A stretch of DNA of 64,000 bases. Origin: Gp6-AA40 sp035293405 (GTDB lineage Bacteria > Acidobacteriota > Vicinamibacteria > Vicinamibacterales > UBA2999). Numbering within the stretch: the first letter of the stretch is position 1; every line of letters starts with the position of its first letter. Of the stretch, positions 42,992-51,751 are shown piece after piece. Position numbers and translations under genes: made by a program. The notes under the pieces were generated by a model, which saw only the letters and a program-made list of their open reading frames with translations, was not told the origin of the DNA and made no database searches. Location of the stretch: contig DATDOE010000122.1 of NCBI GenBank assembly GCA_035293405.1, positions 62,001-126,000 on the forward strand, in the 5' to 3' direction.

Positions 42992-45253
42992 ATGCGAATT
43001 CTCGACCGCTACGTGATCCGGCAAGTGCTGGTGCCCTTCGGCATCGGGCTGCTGGTGTTCACGTTCCTCTTCATTATTCCCGAGCTGATGGAGTACGCCG
43101 AGGATTACATCTCCAAGGGCGCGCCCGTACCGGTTCTGATCCAGTTGGTCATCACGCTCTTGCCGATGGCGCTCGGGCTCACCATTCCGATGTCGCTGCT
43201 CCTGGCTTTGCTCGTGGCCTTCGGCCGCCTCTCAGCCGATCGGGAATTCGTGGCGCTCCAGGCCTGCGGCGTGAGCCCGACCCGCTTGCTCAGACCTGTC
43301 GGCGCGATCTCGCTCCTCTGCGCCGCGGCAACGGCCTACGTCCTCCTGGTCTCGGTTCCGGCGGGCAACCAGACGTTCCGGGAAATCACCTTCAACATCC
43401 TCGCCTCGCAAGCCGAGGGTGAGGTGAAGCCACGGATCTTCTTCGAGGGGTTCTCCGACATCGTCCTGTATGTGCGTGAGGTTCCGCAGTCCGGCGGCTG
43501 GGACGGCGTCTTCATGGCCGACAACCGGGGGGGCGAAGGCGCAGCCGTCTACCTGGCAAAGCACGGGCACATCGTTATCGATCGGCCGCGGCATTCAGTC
43601 GAGATGATCCTCGAGGACGGCACGCGGCATACGGCCGATGCTACCGGCAAGTACGAGGTGTTCACCTTCGGCCGGATGCTGCTCCGCCTGGATCCAGAAA
43701 AGATGTTTCCGAGAGGCGGGCCGACGAAGGGGGATCGTGAGATGTCGGTTGCGGAGCTTCGCGGGCGGGCCGCGGAGCTGCAGGCGCAGGGCATCTTCCC
43801 GCACAATCAGCTGTTCGAGATTCACAAGAAGTACTCCATCCCTGCGGCCTGCCTGGTGTTTGGCCTGGTCGGCCTGGCTCTCGGCGCCACCAATCGACGG
43901 GACGGCAAGCTGGCGAGCTTCGTCGTCGGCGTGGCGATCATCTTCGTCTACTACATCCTGCTCTGGCTCGGGCAGGCGCTCGCCAAGGGCCAGGTCCTTG
44001 CACCATGGCTCGCTGCCTGGCTGCCGAACATCGCGCTTGGCGCGCTCGGCTTGTTGCTCTTCCGGTGGCGCGGTCGCGTCGCAGACCGTCCGATACACAT
44101 CCCACTTCCCGCCTTCTTCCGCAAGATCGGAACGGTCACCGCTTACGGGCGAGCGTCTCTCCTCTGGCCGATTGGGATTCTCGACCGCTACATCGCCCTG
44201 ACCTACCTCCGGATGTTGAGCCTCTCGGCGATGGCTCTCGCCAGCGTCTTCTATATCTCGACGTTCACCGAGCTGACCGAGAAAGTCCTCAAGGGCACGG
44301 GAACGTGGACGATGCTCGGCGCGTTCCTCGTTTACCAGACGCCGCAGTATCTCTACTTCATCATCCCGTTGTCGGTATTGCTCGCCACACTGATCACCGT
44401 GGCGTTGCTGACGAAGAACAGCGAGCTCGTCGTCATGAAGGCCTGCGGGATCAGTCTGTATCGCGTGGCCCTTCCGATGGTGGCGGGCGCGCTGATCGCT
44501 GGTGCCACACTGTTTACCCTCGAGCAGACGGTACTCGGGCCGGCGAATCGCCGCGCAGAAGCCATCCGCCATGTGATGCGCGGAGGATCTCCGGACACGT
44601 TCGACGTGTTCAATCGCCAGTGGGTCATGGGCCGCGACGGAGATATCTATCACTACAACTACTTCGATCCGCGCACGCGAACGTTCACTGGCCTCTCGGT
44701 GTATGAATTCACCAAGGACATGACCCGCCTCACGCAGCGCACGTTCGCTGACCGGGCGGCCTATGTGGACGGTAATGCCTGGCTGGCAGAGCGCGGGTGG
44801 ACACGTGAATTCGACGACACAGGTGACCCAAGCCGCTTCACGCTATTCGCGCGCGCGCGGAAGTCCTTCGAGCCGGCGTCCCACTTCACAACCGAAGCGC
44901 CCGATCCGGACTTCATGAGTTACACACAACTCCGGACGTACACCGACCGCCTTCAGGCGAGCGGATTGGACGTGGTCAAGCAGAAGGTGGCCCTCTGGAG
45001 GAAGGTTTCGTTCCCCTTCGTCACGATCATCATGACGCTGCTCGCGGTGCCGTTCGCCGTGACGATAGGCAGGAGCGGAGCCATGGCTGGAATCGGAGTC
45101 GCGATCGCCATCGCCATCGTCTACTGGACGACGATCAGCGTTTTTGCGGCCATGGGAGCGGGAGGTGTCATGCCGCCGATGCTGGCAGCGTGGGCGCCCA
45201 ATCTGTTGTTCGGCGCAGGCGCCCTCTACCTGCTGCTAACCGTCAGAACCTGA
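42992..45253 (+). CDS. LptF-LptG fused LPS export permease
   Basis: Two YjgP/YjgQ-type permeases in one 753-residue chain. The N-terminal half (about 1-375) begins MRILDRYVIRQVLVPFGIG and has the membrane helices, an LptF-like periplasmic domain and VFGLVGLALGATNRRDG. The C-terminal half (about 390-753) restarts with ILDRYIALTYLRM and has its own helices, periplasmic domain (FDVFNRQWVMGRDGDIYHY) and final membrane segments. LPS extraction normally needs separate LptF and LptG with LptB, so this single chain could supply both. ATG 42992 is chosen from the motif. No lptB lies nearby; it is at 21876. Confidence 0.9.
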   Translation: MRILDRYVIRQVLVPFGIGLLVFTFLFIIPELMEYAEDYISKGAPVPVLIQLVITLLPMALGLTIPMSLLLALLVAFGRLSADREFVALQACGVSPTRLLRPVGAISLLCAAATAYVLLVSVPAGNQTFREITFNILASQAEGEVKPRIFFEGFSDIVLYVREVPQSGGWDGVFMADNRGGEGAAVYLAKHGHIVIDRPRHSVEMILEDGTRHTADATGKYEVFTFGRMLLRLDPEKMFPRGGPTKGDREMSVAELRGRAAELQAQGIFPHNQLFEIHKKYSIPAACLVFGLVGLALGATNRRDGKLASFVVGVAIIFVYYILLWLGQALAKGQVLAPWLAAWLPNIALGALGLLLFRWRGRVADRPIHIPLPAFFRKIGTVTAYGRASLLWPIGILDRYIALTYLRMLSLSAMALASVFYISTFTELTEKVLKGTGTWTMLGAFLVYQTPQYLYFIIPLSVLLATLITVALLTKNSELVVMKACGISLYRVALPMVAGALIAGATLFTLEQTVLGPANRRAEAIRHVMRGGSPDTFDVFNRQWVMGRDGDIYHYNYFDPRTRTFTGLSVYEFTKDMTRLTQRTFADRAAYVDGNAWLAERGWTREFDDTGDPSRFTLFARARKSFEPASHFTTEAPDPDFMSYTQLRTYTDRLQASGLDVVKQKVALWRKVSFPFVTIIMTLLAVPFAVTIGRSGAMAGIGVAIAIAIVYWTTISVFAAMGAGGVMPPMLAAWAPNLLFGAGALYLLLTVRT

Positions 45254-45275
45254 CGGCGTCAAAGGCCCCTCTCCG

Positions 45276-46982
45276 TCAGGGGCGGCCAAGCTTGACGTTG
45301 TCGATCCAGACCTGTCCATTGGCGCCGGGCCGAGTGTTGACGGTGTCGAGGACGAAGAGCACCTCGCGCACAGACGAGAGCACGGGACGCTGAGAGGTCG
45401 TGGTCCCCCTGGGCATCAGGTCGTCGAACATCACAGTAATCGGTCGCTCGGCTTCGTCCAGATACACCGAGCGGTGCCAGCGCTGTCCGTGTGGCCCGTC
45501 GGGCACTCGAACCTGAACCGAGACACGCGTCGGACGACTCGCTCGAGCCATGAAGGTGAGGCGGTCGTACTCCGACAGCCCGGCTGTCACCGACATGACG
45601 AGCGCGACAAATGGACTCTCAGCGAGTGTGCCGCCGACGGCGTACCGAAAGGACAACTGCGTCCCGCCAACAGCCGCCACGACATCCAGGGCACCTTGCG
45701 ACCGCGGGCTGTTCTCGACTCGCCAGTTTTGCGCGGGACCGTCGCCGTACTGGGAATCAAGAGCCTTCGGCGCCGGAGGGCCGATCACCGGCTCCCCCGC
45801 TACGCCTGCCGGCCTGACGTACACAGGATTCGAGAGCACCAAGGGAACCGGCGGCTGACCCGGTGCACCTGGCAGATGGATTTCTATTCGATACACACCT
45901 GTCTCAGTGGAGTTGTATTCCAACCCTGGAGCGGCAGCGGTCGCGACCATCTGCCCGTCTCTCATCAACAAGATGCTCGCATCAGGTGGTGCGTTCGTCC
46001 TCACGTGGAATGCGAGTGGGCCACTCATCGGCAGCACATCGCCCATCTCGGCTCGCTGGCTTCCGCTCGATGCCGAGAAGTCCAGGGCGATTGGCGCCGC
46101 CACCGCGTCGATCGACGAGAAGACGTGCCCGCGTCGAATCGCGTCAAGCACGGCACGTGCGTCGGCGGATGCGTTGGCGCTGAACGTCACATTCGGCAGC
46201 GCGATCGACAACGTCCGAAACACCTGCTCGTAGCCCGGAATGTGCACGGAGAGCCGATCCTCGTATGGATCTCCCCCGCCTCTCAATCCAATGCGCGCAT
46301 GCGCGTCAGCTGCCGCGACAGCTACCGTGGGCCGTCTCGTGGTCAACCGATCCCACCGCTGCAGCGCCTCCTGTGGACGATCCAGGAATGTCGCGAGTGT
46401 TTCCGGCGCTCGAAACGGGTACGTCAGGAGCGCGCGCGCGAGGGTCCGAACAGGCTCGTCGCGCCACTCGCTGTCACCATTGAGCCACTCGACACCATCG
46501 AGAGGCGCGCTCGAATCGGTCCAGCGCAATTCTGGCTTCGCGGATTCGGGGTGCGCCGCGATTGCCATGCCACCGAGTCGCCGGACATCCTCGACCACAT
46601 CCCGCGCCTCGCCTCCGAGCGCATAGGGCGAACGAGGGAGACCGAGCGCGACGAGGTGGCCGCCGTCGGTACTGATCTCCACTGCATCGATGCACAGAAC
46701 TCCCTGCAGGTACGCAGGCGCTGCGGGCTCGCGCGAGGCATCGCCGTGATCGGTGAGGATCACAAACTTCAAACCGGCGCGCGCCGCGGCGGCGGCGATG
46801 TCCTCAACCGTGCCGGTTCCATCAGAGCGCCTGCTGTGAACGTGGAACGCTCCGCGCACCGGCGTCTGCAGTGCGGCCGATGAGAGCACGGCCCGCGCGA
46901 TTGGTGGCAGTGACTGGTAGCAGGTGATGGCGCCGGCGACCAGGACCAGCACCAGCACCACGATCCATCGCAGTCGCTTCAT
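45276..46982 (-). CDS. PHP-domain metallohydrolase (CehA/McbA family), membrane-anchored
   Basis: A 568-residue protein with an N-terminal membrane anchor (about residues 5-22) and a PHP domain. Metal ligands are visible in GAFHVHSRRSDG (HxH), FVILTDHGDAS and IAAHPES. A middle beta-rich domain follows, then a C-terminal galactose-binding-like module (about 430-568) ending VWIDNVKLG. The CehA/McbA family includes phosphoesterases and carbaryl hydrolases, so the substrate is open. A carbohydrate-binding tail suggests action on a glycan in the periplasm. Its ATG overlaps the xerD stop by 4 bases (ATGA), so it is the second gene of a two-gene operon. Confidence 0.8.
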   Translation of the reverse strand: MKRLRWIVVLVLVLVAGAITCYQSLPPIARAVLSSAALQTPVRGAFHVHSRRSDGTGTVEDIAAAAARAGLKFVILTDHGDASREPAAPAYLQGVLCIDAVEISTDGGHLVALGLPRSPYALGGEARDVVEDVRRLGGMAIAAHPESAKPELRWTDSSAPLDGVEWLNGDSEWRDEPVRTLARALLTYPFRAPETLATFLDRPQEALQRWDRLTTRRPTVAVAAADAHARIGLRGGGDPYEDRLSVHIPGYEQVFRTLSIALPNVTFSANASADARAVLDAIRRGHVFSSIDAVAAPIALDFSASSGSQRAEMGDVLPMSGPLAFHVRTNAPPDASILLMRDGQMVATAAAPGLEYNSTETGVYRIEIHLPGAPGQPPVPLVLSNPVYVRPAGVAGEPVIGPPAPKALDSQYGDGPAQNWRVENSPRSQGALDVVAAVGGTQLSFRYAVGGTLAESPFVALVMSVTAGLSEYDRLTFMARASRPTRVSVQVRVPDGPHGQRWHRSVYLDEAERPITVMFDDLMPRGTTTSQRPVLSSVREVLFVLDTVNTRPGANGQVWIDNVKLGRP

Positions 46983-47875
46983 GCGCGCGGATGAAACCGA
47001 TCGTAGACGCTGCGCATCCGCTGTTCCAGGACGTGCGTGTAGATCTGCGTCGTGGAGAGATCGGCGTGCCCGAGCATCATCTGGATCGTGCGCAGATCAG
47101 CGCCTCGCTCGAGTAGATGCGTCGCGAAGGAGTGTCGCAGCATGTGCGGGCTCAAGTCTCTGTTCAATCCGGCCTGGAGCGCGTAGCCCTTCAGAATTTT
47201 CCAGAACCCGACACGCGTGAGGCCCGGCCCTCCCCCACGGGCATTGACGAACAGCCGGGCACTCCTGCGTTTACCGAGCAGCGCCGGCCGTGATTGCCGC
47301 ACGTACTTCTCCACCCAGTCGGCAGCCTCATCTCCAATCGGCACGATGCGTTGCTTGTCGCCCTTGCCGGTGCACGTCAGATAAGAGGCTTCGAGGTTCA
47401 CGTCGGCGGGCCGGAGCGAGAGCAGTTCGGAGACGCGCATCCCGGTGGCGTACAGAAGCTCGATGAGGGCCCGATCGCGCAGACCGCGCGGCGTGTTGAC
47501 CACCGGCTGGGCCATCAGCCTGTCGACTTCGTCCACGGCGAGAAATCGGGGCAGCACCTTCCACGCCCGCGGCGGCCGGAGGTCGGCCGCCGGGCTCGAC
47601 TTGAGTCGTCCGTCGATCACCAGAAAGCGGAAGAAGCCCCGGTAACACGCCACCGCCCGCGCGACCGAGCGCGGCGACCGGCCCTCGGCCATCAGGTCGC
47701 GCACGAAGCTCTCCAGGTCGGGACGTGCCAGGTCCTCGATGTGCTTCCCCTGCCGGTCGGCAAAGTCGGCCAGGCCGCTCAGATCGCGAGAGTAACCCTC
47801 GATGGAATTGGCTGCCAGCCGCCGCTCGACGGTCAGGTGCGTGAGATACGCGTCAAGCGGGGACACAGTGCTCAA
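46979..47875 (-). CDS. xerD: Tyrosine recombinase XerD-like
   Basis: Site-specific recombinase, probably resolving chromosome dimers at dif. The 298-residue protein has the SAM-like core-binding N-terminal domain (about 5-90) and the catalytic domain. Catalytic residues fit the R-K-H-R-H-Y set: Arg in LLYATGMRVSELLSLR, Lys in TGKGDKQRIVPIG, His-Arg in SPHMLRHSFATHLLERGADL, His in QMMLGHADLSTTQIYTHV (Tyr is the nucleophile). The length is typical of XerC/XerD. The start is TTG 47875, with GTG 47866 as an alternative. It overlaps the PHP gene. No second Xer protein is in the window. Confidence 0.9.
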   Translation of the reverse strand: MSTVSPLDAYLTHLTVERRLAANSIEGYSRDLSGLADFADRQGKHIEDLARPDLESFVRDLMAEGRSPRSVARAVACYRGFFRFLVIDGRLKSSPAADLRPPRAWKVLPRFLAVDEVDRLMAQPVVNTPRGLRDRALIELLYATGMRVSELLSLRPADVNLEASYLTCTGKGDKQRIVPIGDEAADWVEKYVRQSRPALLGKRRSARLFVNARGGGPGLTRVGFWKILKGYALQAGLNRDLSPHMLRHSFATHLLERGADLRTIQMMLGHADLSTTQIYTHVLEQRMRSVYDRFHPRA

Positions 47876-47930
47876 GAACGGAGTCCGCTCCTACATGTCG
47901 GTGAGGTGGAGGGGCGACGCATGCGCCGCC

Positions 47931-47949
47931 GCTACACTAGAATTGTAGC
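47931..47949. promoter_or_regulatory. Palindrome directly before murQ
   Basis: GCTACACTAGAATTGTAGC has perfect 6-bp arms (GCTACA and TGTAGC) around 7 bases and ends 3 bases before the murQ ATG. It includes a TACACT box at 47933-47938. It could be a repressor operator or a leader hairpin that blocks ribosome access. Confidence 0.45.
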
Positions 47950-47952
47950 TGT

Positions 47953-48975
47953 ATGCCCGTGCGTTCCAAGTGGCAATCGCTCCCCACCGAGGCCATCAAT
48001 CCCTTCAGTCTCGGAATCGACAAGCTCGCCGCCGACGACATCGTCGACCTCATGGTCAACGAGGACCGCAAGATGCTCGACGCCGTGCGGCGCGAGCGCG
48101 AGCGGATCGCCGTCGGCGTTGAAATGATCGCGACGACGCTGCGGAAGAACGGTCGAATCGTGTTCGTCGGCGCCGGCACGAGCGGGCGTCTCGGCATTCT
48201 CGAGTCCGCGGAGATGCCGCCGACCTTCAGCACCGATCCGAGCTATGTGCAGGCCATCATGGCCGGCGGACGCGATGCCATCTTCGCGGCGAAGGAAGGC
48301 GTCGAGGACAACTATGAAGAAGGCGCGCGGGCGATCACGCGCCTGCGCCCGACCAAGAAGGACGTGGTGATCGGCGTCTCGGCCAGCGGCATGACGCAGT
48401 TCGTGCGTGGTGCCCTCACCCGCGCACGAAAAACTGGAGCGCGCATCATCTTCGTCACGTGCGATCCGGGCACCGAGCTGCAGACCTTCGTAGATTTGAC
48501 CATTGCTCCCGGTGTGGGCGCTGAGGTCATTGCCGGTTCGACACGCCTCAAAGCCGGGACGGCGACGAAGCTGGTCCTGAACATGCTGACCACAGGCGCC
48601 ATGGTCCGCATCGGGAAGACCTACGGCAACCTCATGGTCGACGTGCAGACCAACTCGGAGAAGCTGAAGGACCGCGCGCGACGCATCGTCAACATCGTTA
48701 CGGGCCTCGAGTACGACGAGGCGGATCGCGTCCTCAAAGTCGCCCGCTGGAACGTCAAGGTGGCCATCGTCATGCAGAAGACAGGCTTGTCGTATCCCAA
48801 GGCGATCACCCGCTTACGAAAAGCCGGCGACTCGATGCGTGAAGCGCTTGGCGAGGACATCGAGCCTCGCCTGCGCGGACTGCTGCAGGGTCACGCTGAG
48901 GGCACGGCCGTGACGAGCAGCAGCGGTACGACGAAGCTCTCGTCGAGCGACAAAGCCGGCCGCCTCCGCTCATAG
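47953..48975 (+). CDS. murQ: N-acetylmuramic acid 6-phosphate etherase
   Basis: Cleaves the lactyl ether of MurNAc-6-phosphate to GlcNAc-6-phosphate during cell-wall recycling. The 340-residue protein has the SIS-fold pattern of MurQ: EAINPFSLGIDKLAADDIV, VFVGAGTSGRLGILESAEMPPTF (described by its core GAGTSGRL and ESAEMPPTF), IAGSTRLKAGTATKLVLNML and a C-terminal helical domain ending near EALGEDIEP. A Ser/Thr-rich tail of about 25 residues extends beyond the family end. It converges on nagB with a 6-base overlap of the coding regions. No Shine-Dalgarno is evident; a palindrome occupies that place. Confidence 0.95.
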   Translation: MPVRSKWQSLPTEAINPFSLGIDKLAADDIVDLMVNEDRKMLDAVRRERERIAVGVEMIATTLRKNGRIVFVGAGTSGRLGILESAEMPPTFSTDPSYVQAIMAGGRDAIFAAKEGVEDNYEEGARAITRLRPTKKDVVIGVSASGMTQFVRGALTRARKTGARIIFVTCDPGTELQTFVDLTIAPGVGAEVIAGSTRLKAGTATKLVLNMLTTGAMVRIGKTYGNLMVDVQTNSEKLKDRARRIVNIVTGLEYDEADRVLKVARWNVKVAIVMQKTGLSYPKAITRLRKAGDSMREALGEDIEPRLRGLLQGHAEGTAVTSSSGTTKLSSSDKAGRLRS

Positions 48976-49698
48976 CCGCGCCGCGGCCGATCGATCCAGG
49001 TACACCTCCACGTGCCGATGCGTCTGCAGGAAGGACGCGGGCAGCTGCGTCACGATCGGCCCACGCACCATCCGTTCGACGCTACCGGCCTTTCCTGCTC
49101 CGGTGGCGATCATCACCACGGTATTCGCCTTGAGAATCGTGCCCATCCCCATCGACAGGGCTTCGCGGGGAACCTGTGCGGGATCACCGCCGAACAGGGC
49201 GGCGTTCTCTCGGCGGGTCGCCTCGAGCAGCGTGACGCGATGCGTGCGCGACACGAGAGCGTCCCCGGGTTCATTGAAGCCGATATGTCCGTTGGCGCCG
49301 ATGCCGAGCAACTGCAAGTCGATGCCGCCGGCCAACGCCAGTTGATCCTCGTAGCGCTCGCATTCAGCGTCGAGATCCGGTGCCCCACCGTTCAGAGAAT
49401 GGACGCGACGAGCAGGAAGATTCACCCCGGACAAGAGGTGTTCAGCCATGAACCGGTGAAAGCTGCCGGGATGCGTTCTCTCGATTCCGGCGAACTCATC
49501 GAGATTGAATGAGGTCGCGCGAGAGAAATCCACGTCACCGGCTGCGTGCATGCGGCGCAGTTCCGCGTAGGCCCCAACGGGCGTCCGGCCCGCAGGCAGT
49601 CCAAGGATCAGATCTGGCGTCTCTCTCAGCGACCGGACCACCCGATGGGCGACTGCGCGAAGCGTCTCCTCGGCAGTGTCAAAGCTGCTGATCTCCAT
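48970..49698 (-). CDS. nagB: Glucosamine-6-phosphate deaminase
   Basis: Converts glucosamine-6-phosphate to fructose-6-phosphate and ammonia, returning amino sugar to glycolysis. The 242-residue protein has LILGLPAGRTPVGAYAELRR, the catalytic region ATSFNLDEFAGIERTHPGSF and LLGIGANGHIGFNEPGDAL, with active-site Asp and His. The length is typical. It follows the sugar kinase gene by 6 bases on the minus strand and overlaps the end of murQ on the other strand. The GlcNAc-6-phosphate deacetylase NagA that would link MurQ to NagB is not in this window. Confidence 0.94.
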   Translation of the reverse strand: MEISSFDTAEETLRAVAHRVVRSLRETPDLILGLPAGRTPVGAYAELRRMHAAGDVDFSRATSFNLDEFAGIERTHPGSFHRFMAEHLLSGVNLPARRVHSLNGGAPDLDAECERYEDQLALAGGIDLQLLGIGANGHIGFNEPGDALVSRTHRVTLLEATRRENAALFGGDPAQVPREALSMGMGTILKANTVVMIATGAGKAGSVERMVRGPIVTQLPASFLQTHRHVEVYLDRSAAARL

Positions 49699-49704
49699 CG
49701 GAGC

Positions 49705-50640
49705 TCAGATGTACGAGGGAATCGCGACGTGGCCGCGTGCCGCAGCCAGGGCGAGCGTCACTGCGCCCTGCGCCGGCTCAACCTCCAGGCGCCGCACTTC
49801 ACTCCGGGGCGCGACCTCGGCCATTCGTGATGCGAGATCGGCGGCGAGGGAAGGAATGCCTCTGAAAATACCGCCCGCGAGTATTGTCGGGAACACATCG
49901 CCGCGCATCCCCAGCCGTGTGACGACCGACGCCGCGGCGGCCGCAAGCTCTCCCGCCGCGCGTCCCAGAATCTCGGAAGCCACCGCATCGCCCGCGTCGG
50001 TCGCCTGCTGCACCACGTCCGCGATCCCGGCGATGCCGTGTCTCTGGAGTCCACGATCGTAGATGGCGTGAATCACTTCGGCGGGCGTCGACAGCGCCAT
50101 CTGCTTGAGCACGAGGTCCGTCAGCAGCGTCGTCGGTCCGCGATGATCGAACTGACGCACGACGGCGGACAGCGCGGCACGACCGATCCAGAACCCGCCG
50201 CCTTCATCGCCGAGCAGGTATCCCCAGCCGCCGGCACGCGCGGCACGACCGGACGCATCACGTCCGTAGGCAATCGAGCCGGTTCCGGCCACGATGACCA
50301 CACCCGGCTGGTCCCCTGCCCCGGCGACCAGTGCCACGAGCGCATCGTTGACGATGACGGTCGGCGTCTTGTGTCCGATTCGCCGCATGATGCCGTGCAC
50401 GGCGTCAGAGTCCTGAGGTCGATCGACGCCGGCGATCCCGAGGCAGATGGCATCCGGGCGGACATCTCGATCGCCGAGCGTCTCCTCCATCACACGATGC
50501 AGGACCTTCTCGACTTCGAGCTCACCCATGGCTTGAAGATTGGCCCCGGCGCCTCGCGACTCCGCGAGGATCTGCCCCCCTTCGTCGGCGAGGAGGCACA
50601 CCGTCTTCGTCCCACCGGCATCAATGCCCAGCACGTGCAT
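49705..50640 (-). CDS. BadF/BadG-type N-acetylglucosamine (or MurNAc) kinase
   Basis: Phosphorylates an amino sugar with ATP; candidates are GlcNAc or MurNAc, the latter as in MurK. The 311-residue protein has the ASKHA fold: phosphate 1 motif LGIDAGGTKTVCLLAD, the connect region VIVNDALVALVAG, phosphate 2 VIVAGTGSIAYGRD followed by GWGYLLGDEGGGFWIG, and adenosine motif ILAGGIFRGIP. It has the BadF/BadG/BcrA/BcrD family pattern rather than ROK. Location beside nagB and next to murQ points to peptidoglycan sugar recycling. The ATG at 50640 is 38 bases from the divergent GHL10 gene, so the two may share control. Confidence 0.88.
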   Translation of the reverse strand: MHVLGIDAGGTKTVCLLADEGGQILAESRGAGANLQAMGELEVEKVLHRVMEETLGDRDVRPDAICLGIAGVDRPQDSDAVHGIMRRIGHKTPTVIVNDALVALVAGAGDQPGVVIVAGTGSIAYGRDASGRAARAGGWGYLLGDEGGGFWIGRAALSAVVRQFDHRGPTTLLTDLVLKQMALSTPAEVIHAIYDRGLQRHGIAGIADVVQQATDAGDAVASEILGRAAGELAAAAASVVTRLGMRGDVFPTILAGGIFRGIPSLAADLASRMAEVAPRSEVRRLEVEPAQGAVTLALAAARGHVAIPSYI

Positions 50641-50678
50641 AGCTGCAGGCTCAAGTATGGTACATTCCGCTATCCCCC

Positions 50679-51743
50679 ATGGATTGTCGCGTTTCTCGTC
50701 GTCCGAGCCGCCGGTGGCTCGCGCGGCGTCTGGTCTGTCTCGTCATCGGCGCGGCACTGCTCTTCGTGCCACATGCGATCCTGCGTGCCGCGGCCGGCGC
50801 ACCTATCCGCGCGTTCTGGGTCTCGCGCGCCGCGCTCGATTCGCCGGACACCATTCGGCGGGCGCTGGCGACGGCAACCTCGGACGGCTTCGACACGATC
50901 GTGGTGCCCCTGGTCGTCGGCGACGGCGGGACACAGGGCTTCGACGGCGCGCGCGAGATGCTCAAGGAAGCGCGGGCGCGCAATCTGCGCGTGCATGCGT
51001 GGCTGGAAGTGAACCTCGTGGCCGCGGTTGGCGAGCTGCCCGCGTCCCGCGATCACGTTGTCTATCAGCATCCAGAGTGGCTGATGGTGTCGCGCGAGCT
51101 GGCGCCCGAAGTCCTGACCATGGACGTCCGCAGTCCCGCCTACCTTGGACGAGTGACGCGATGGGCCCGGCTGAATTCGCCTCGCATCGACGGTCTCTAC
51201 ATCTCACCACTCGATCCGGACGCGGCAACCTACCTGGCCACGGAGGTGAGCGCCGCCGTCAAGCGATACGACGTCGACGGCGTCTTCCTTGACGCCGTGC
51301 GTTTCCCTGGCGCCGATTTCGACTACAGCCGGCACGCCATGGAGATCTTCCGTGCGGAGATCCGGCCCGCCCTGTCGCCGTCGGAGCGCAACCGCCTCGA
51401 GGAAGTGGAAGCCATCGATCCGTTCGGGTATGCAGAAGAATTTCCTGACGAGTGGCGGCAGTTCAGGCAGGCACGGCTCACAGATCTGATGTGGCGCTTG
51501 AAGAAGGCTGTCGCAGCCGTGAGCCCCACGCTCGTCGTGAGCGCGGGCGTGGTTCTCAATCCCCCTGCGACCCCGACAGACTCGTTCCAAGACTGGCGCA
51601 CATGGATGGGAACGGGCCTTATCGACGGCATCGGCCGCAGAAACGGAACGAGCGGGACAATTGTGTTTACCGCAGACGGCCTGTCCGCCGCCGCCCTGCC
51701 GCTACCGGCCAGCCAGCCCACCGCCGCCACCGGATCGCGGTAG
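50679..51743 (+). CDS. GHL10/DUF187 glycosyl-hydrolase-like protein, exported
   Basis: A 354-residue protein of the family-10 hydrolase-like group (DUF187, YngK-like), a TIM barrel thought to act on glycans. It has an N-terminal membrane or signal segment (about residues 18-38), then IRAFWVSRAALDSPDTIRRA, DTIVVPLVVGDGG, LRVHAWLEVNLVAAVGELP, IDGLYISPLDPD and VDGVFLDAVRFPG. The final residues (about 295-354) are Pro/Ala-rich. In this island it may cleave muropeptide or other wall glycan before murQ, the kinase and nagB act. No catalytic residue can be assigned from sequence alone. Confidence 0.82.
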   Translation: MDCRVSRRPSRRWLARRLVCLVIGAALLFVPHAILRAAAGAPIRAFWVSRAALDSPDTIRRALATATSDGFDTIVVPLVVGDGGTQGFDGAREMLKEARARNLRVHAWLEVNLVAAVGELPASRDHVVYQHPEWLMVSRELAPEVLTMDVRSPAYLGRVTRWARLNSPRIDGLYISPLDPDAATYLATEVSAAVKRYDVDGVFLDAVRFPGADFDYSRHAMEIFRAEIRPALSPSERNRLEEVEAIDPFGYAEEFPDEWRQFRQARLTDLMWRLKKAVAAVSPTLVVSAGVVLNPPATPTDSFQDWRTWMGTGLIDGIGRRNGTSGTIVFTADGLSAAALPLPASQPTAATGSR

Positions 51744-51751
51744 ACGCGAGT

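Noticed and set aside
45474..46883. 469-codon plus-strand frame opposite the PHP hydrolase
   Set aside because: Opposite a gene with clear PHP metal motifs; the frame itself has none.
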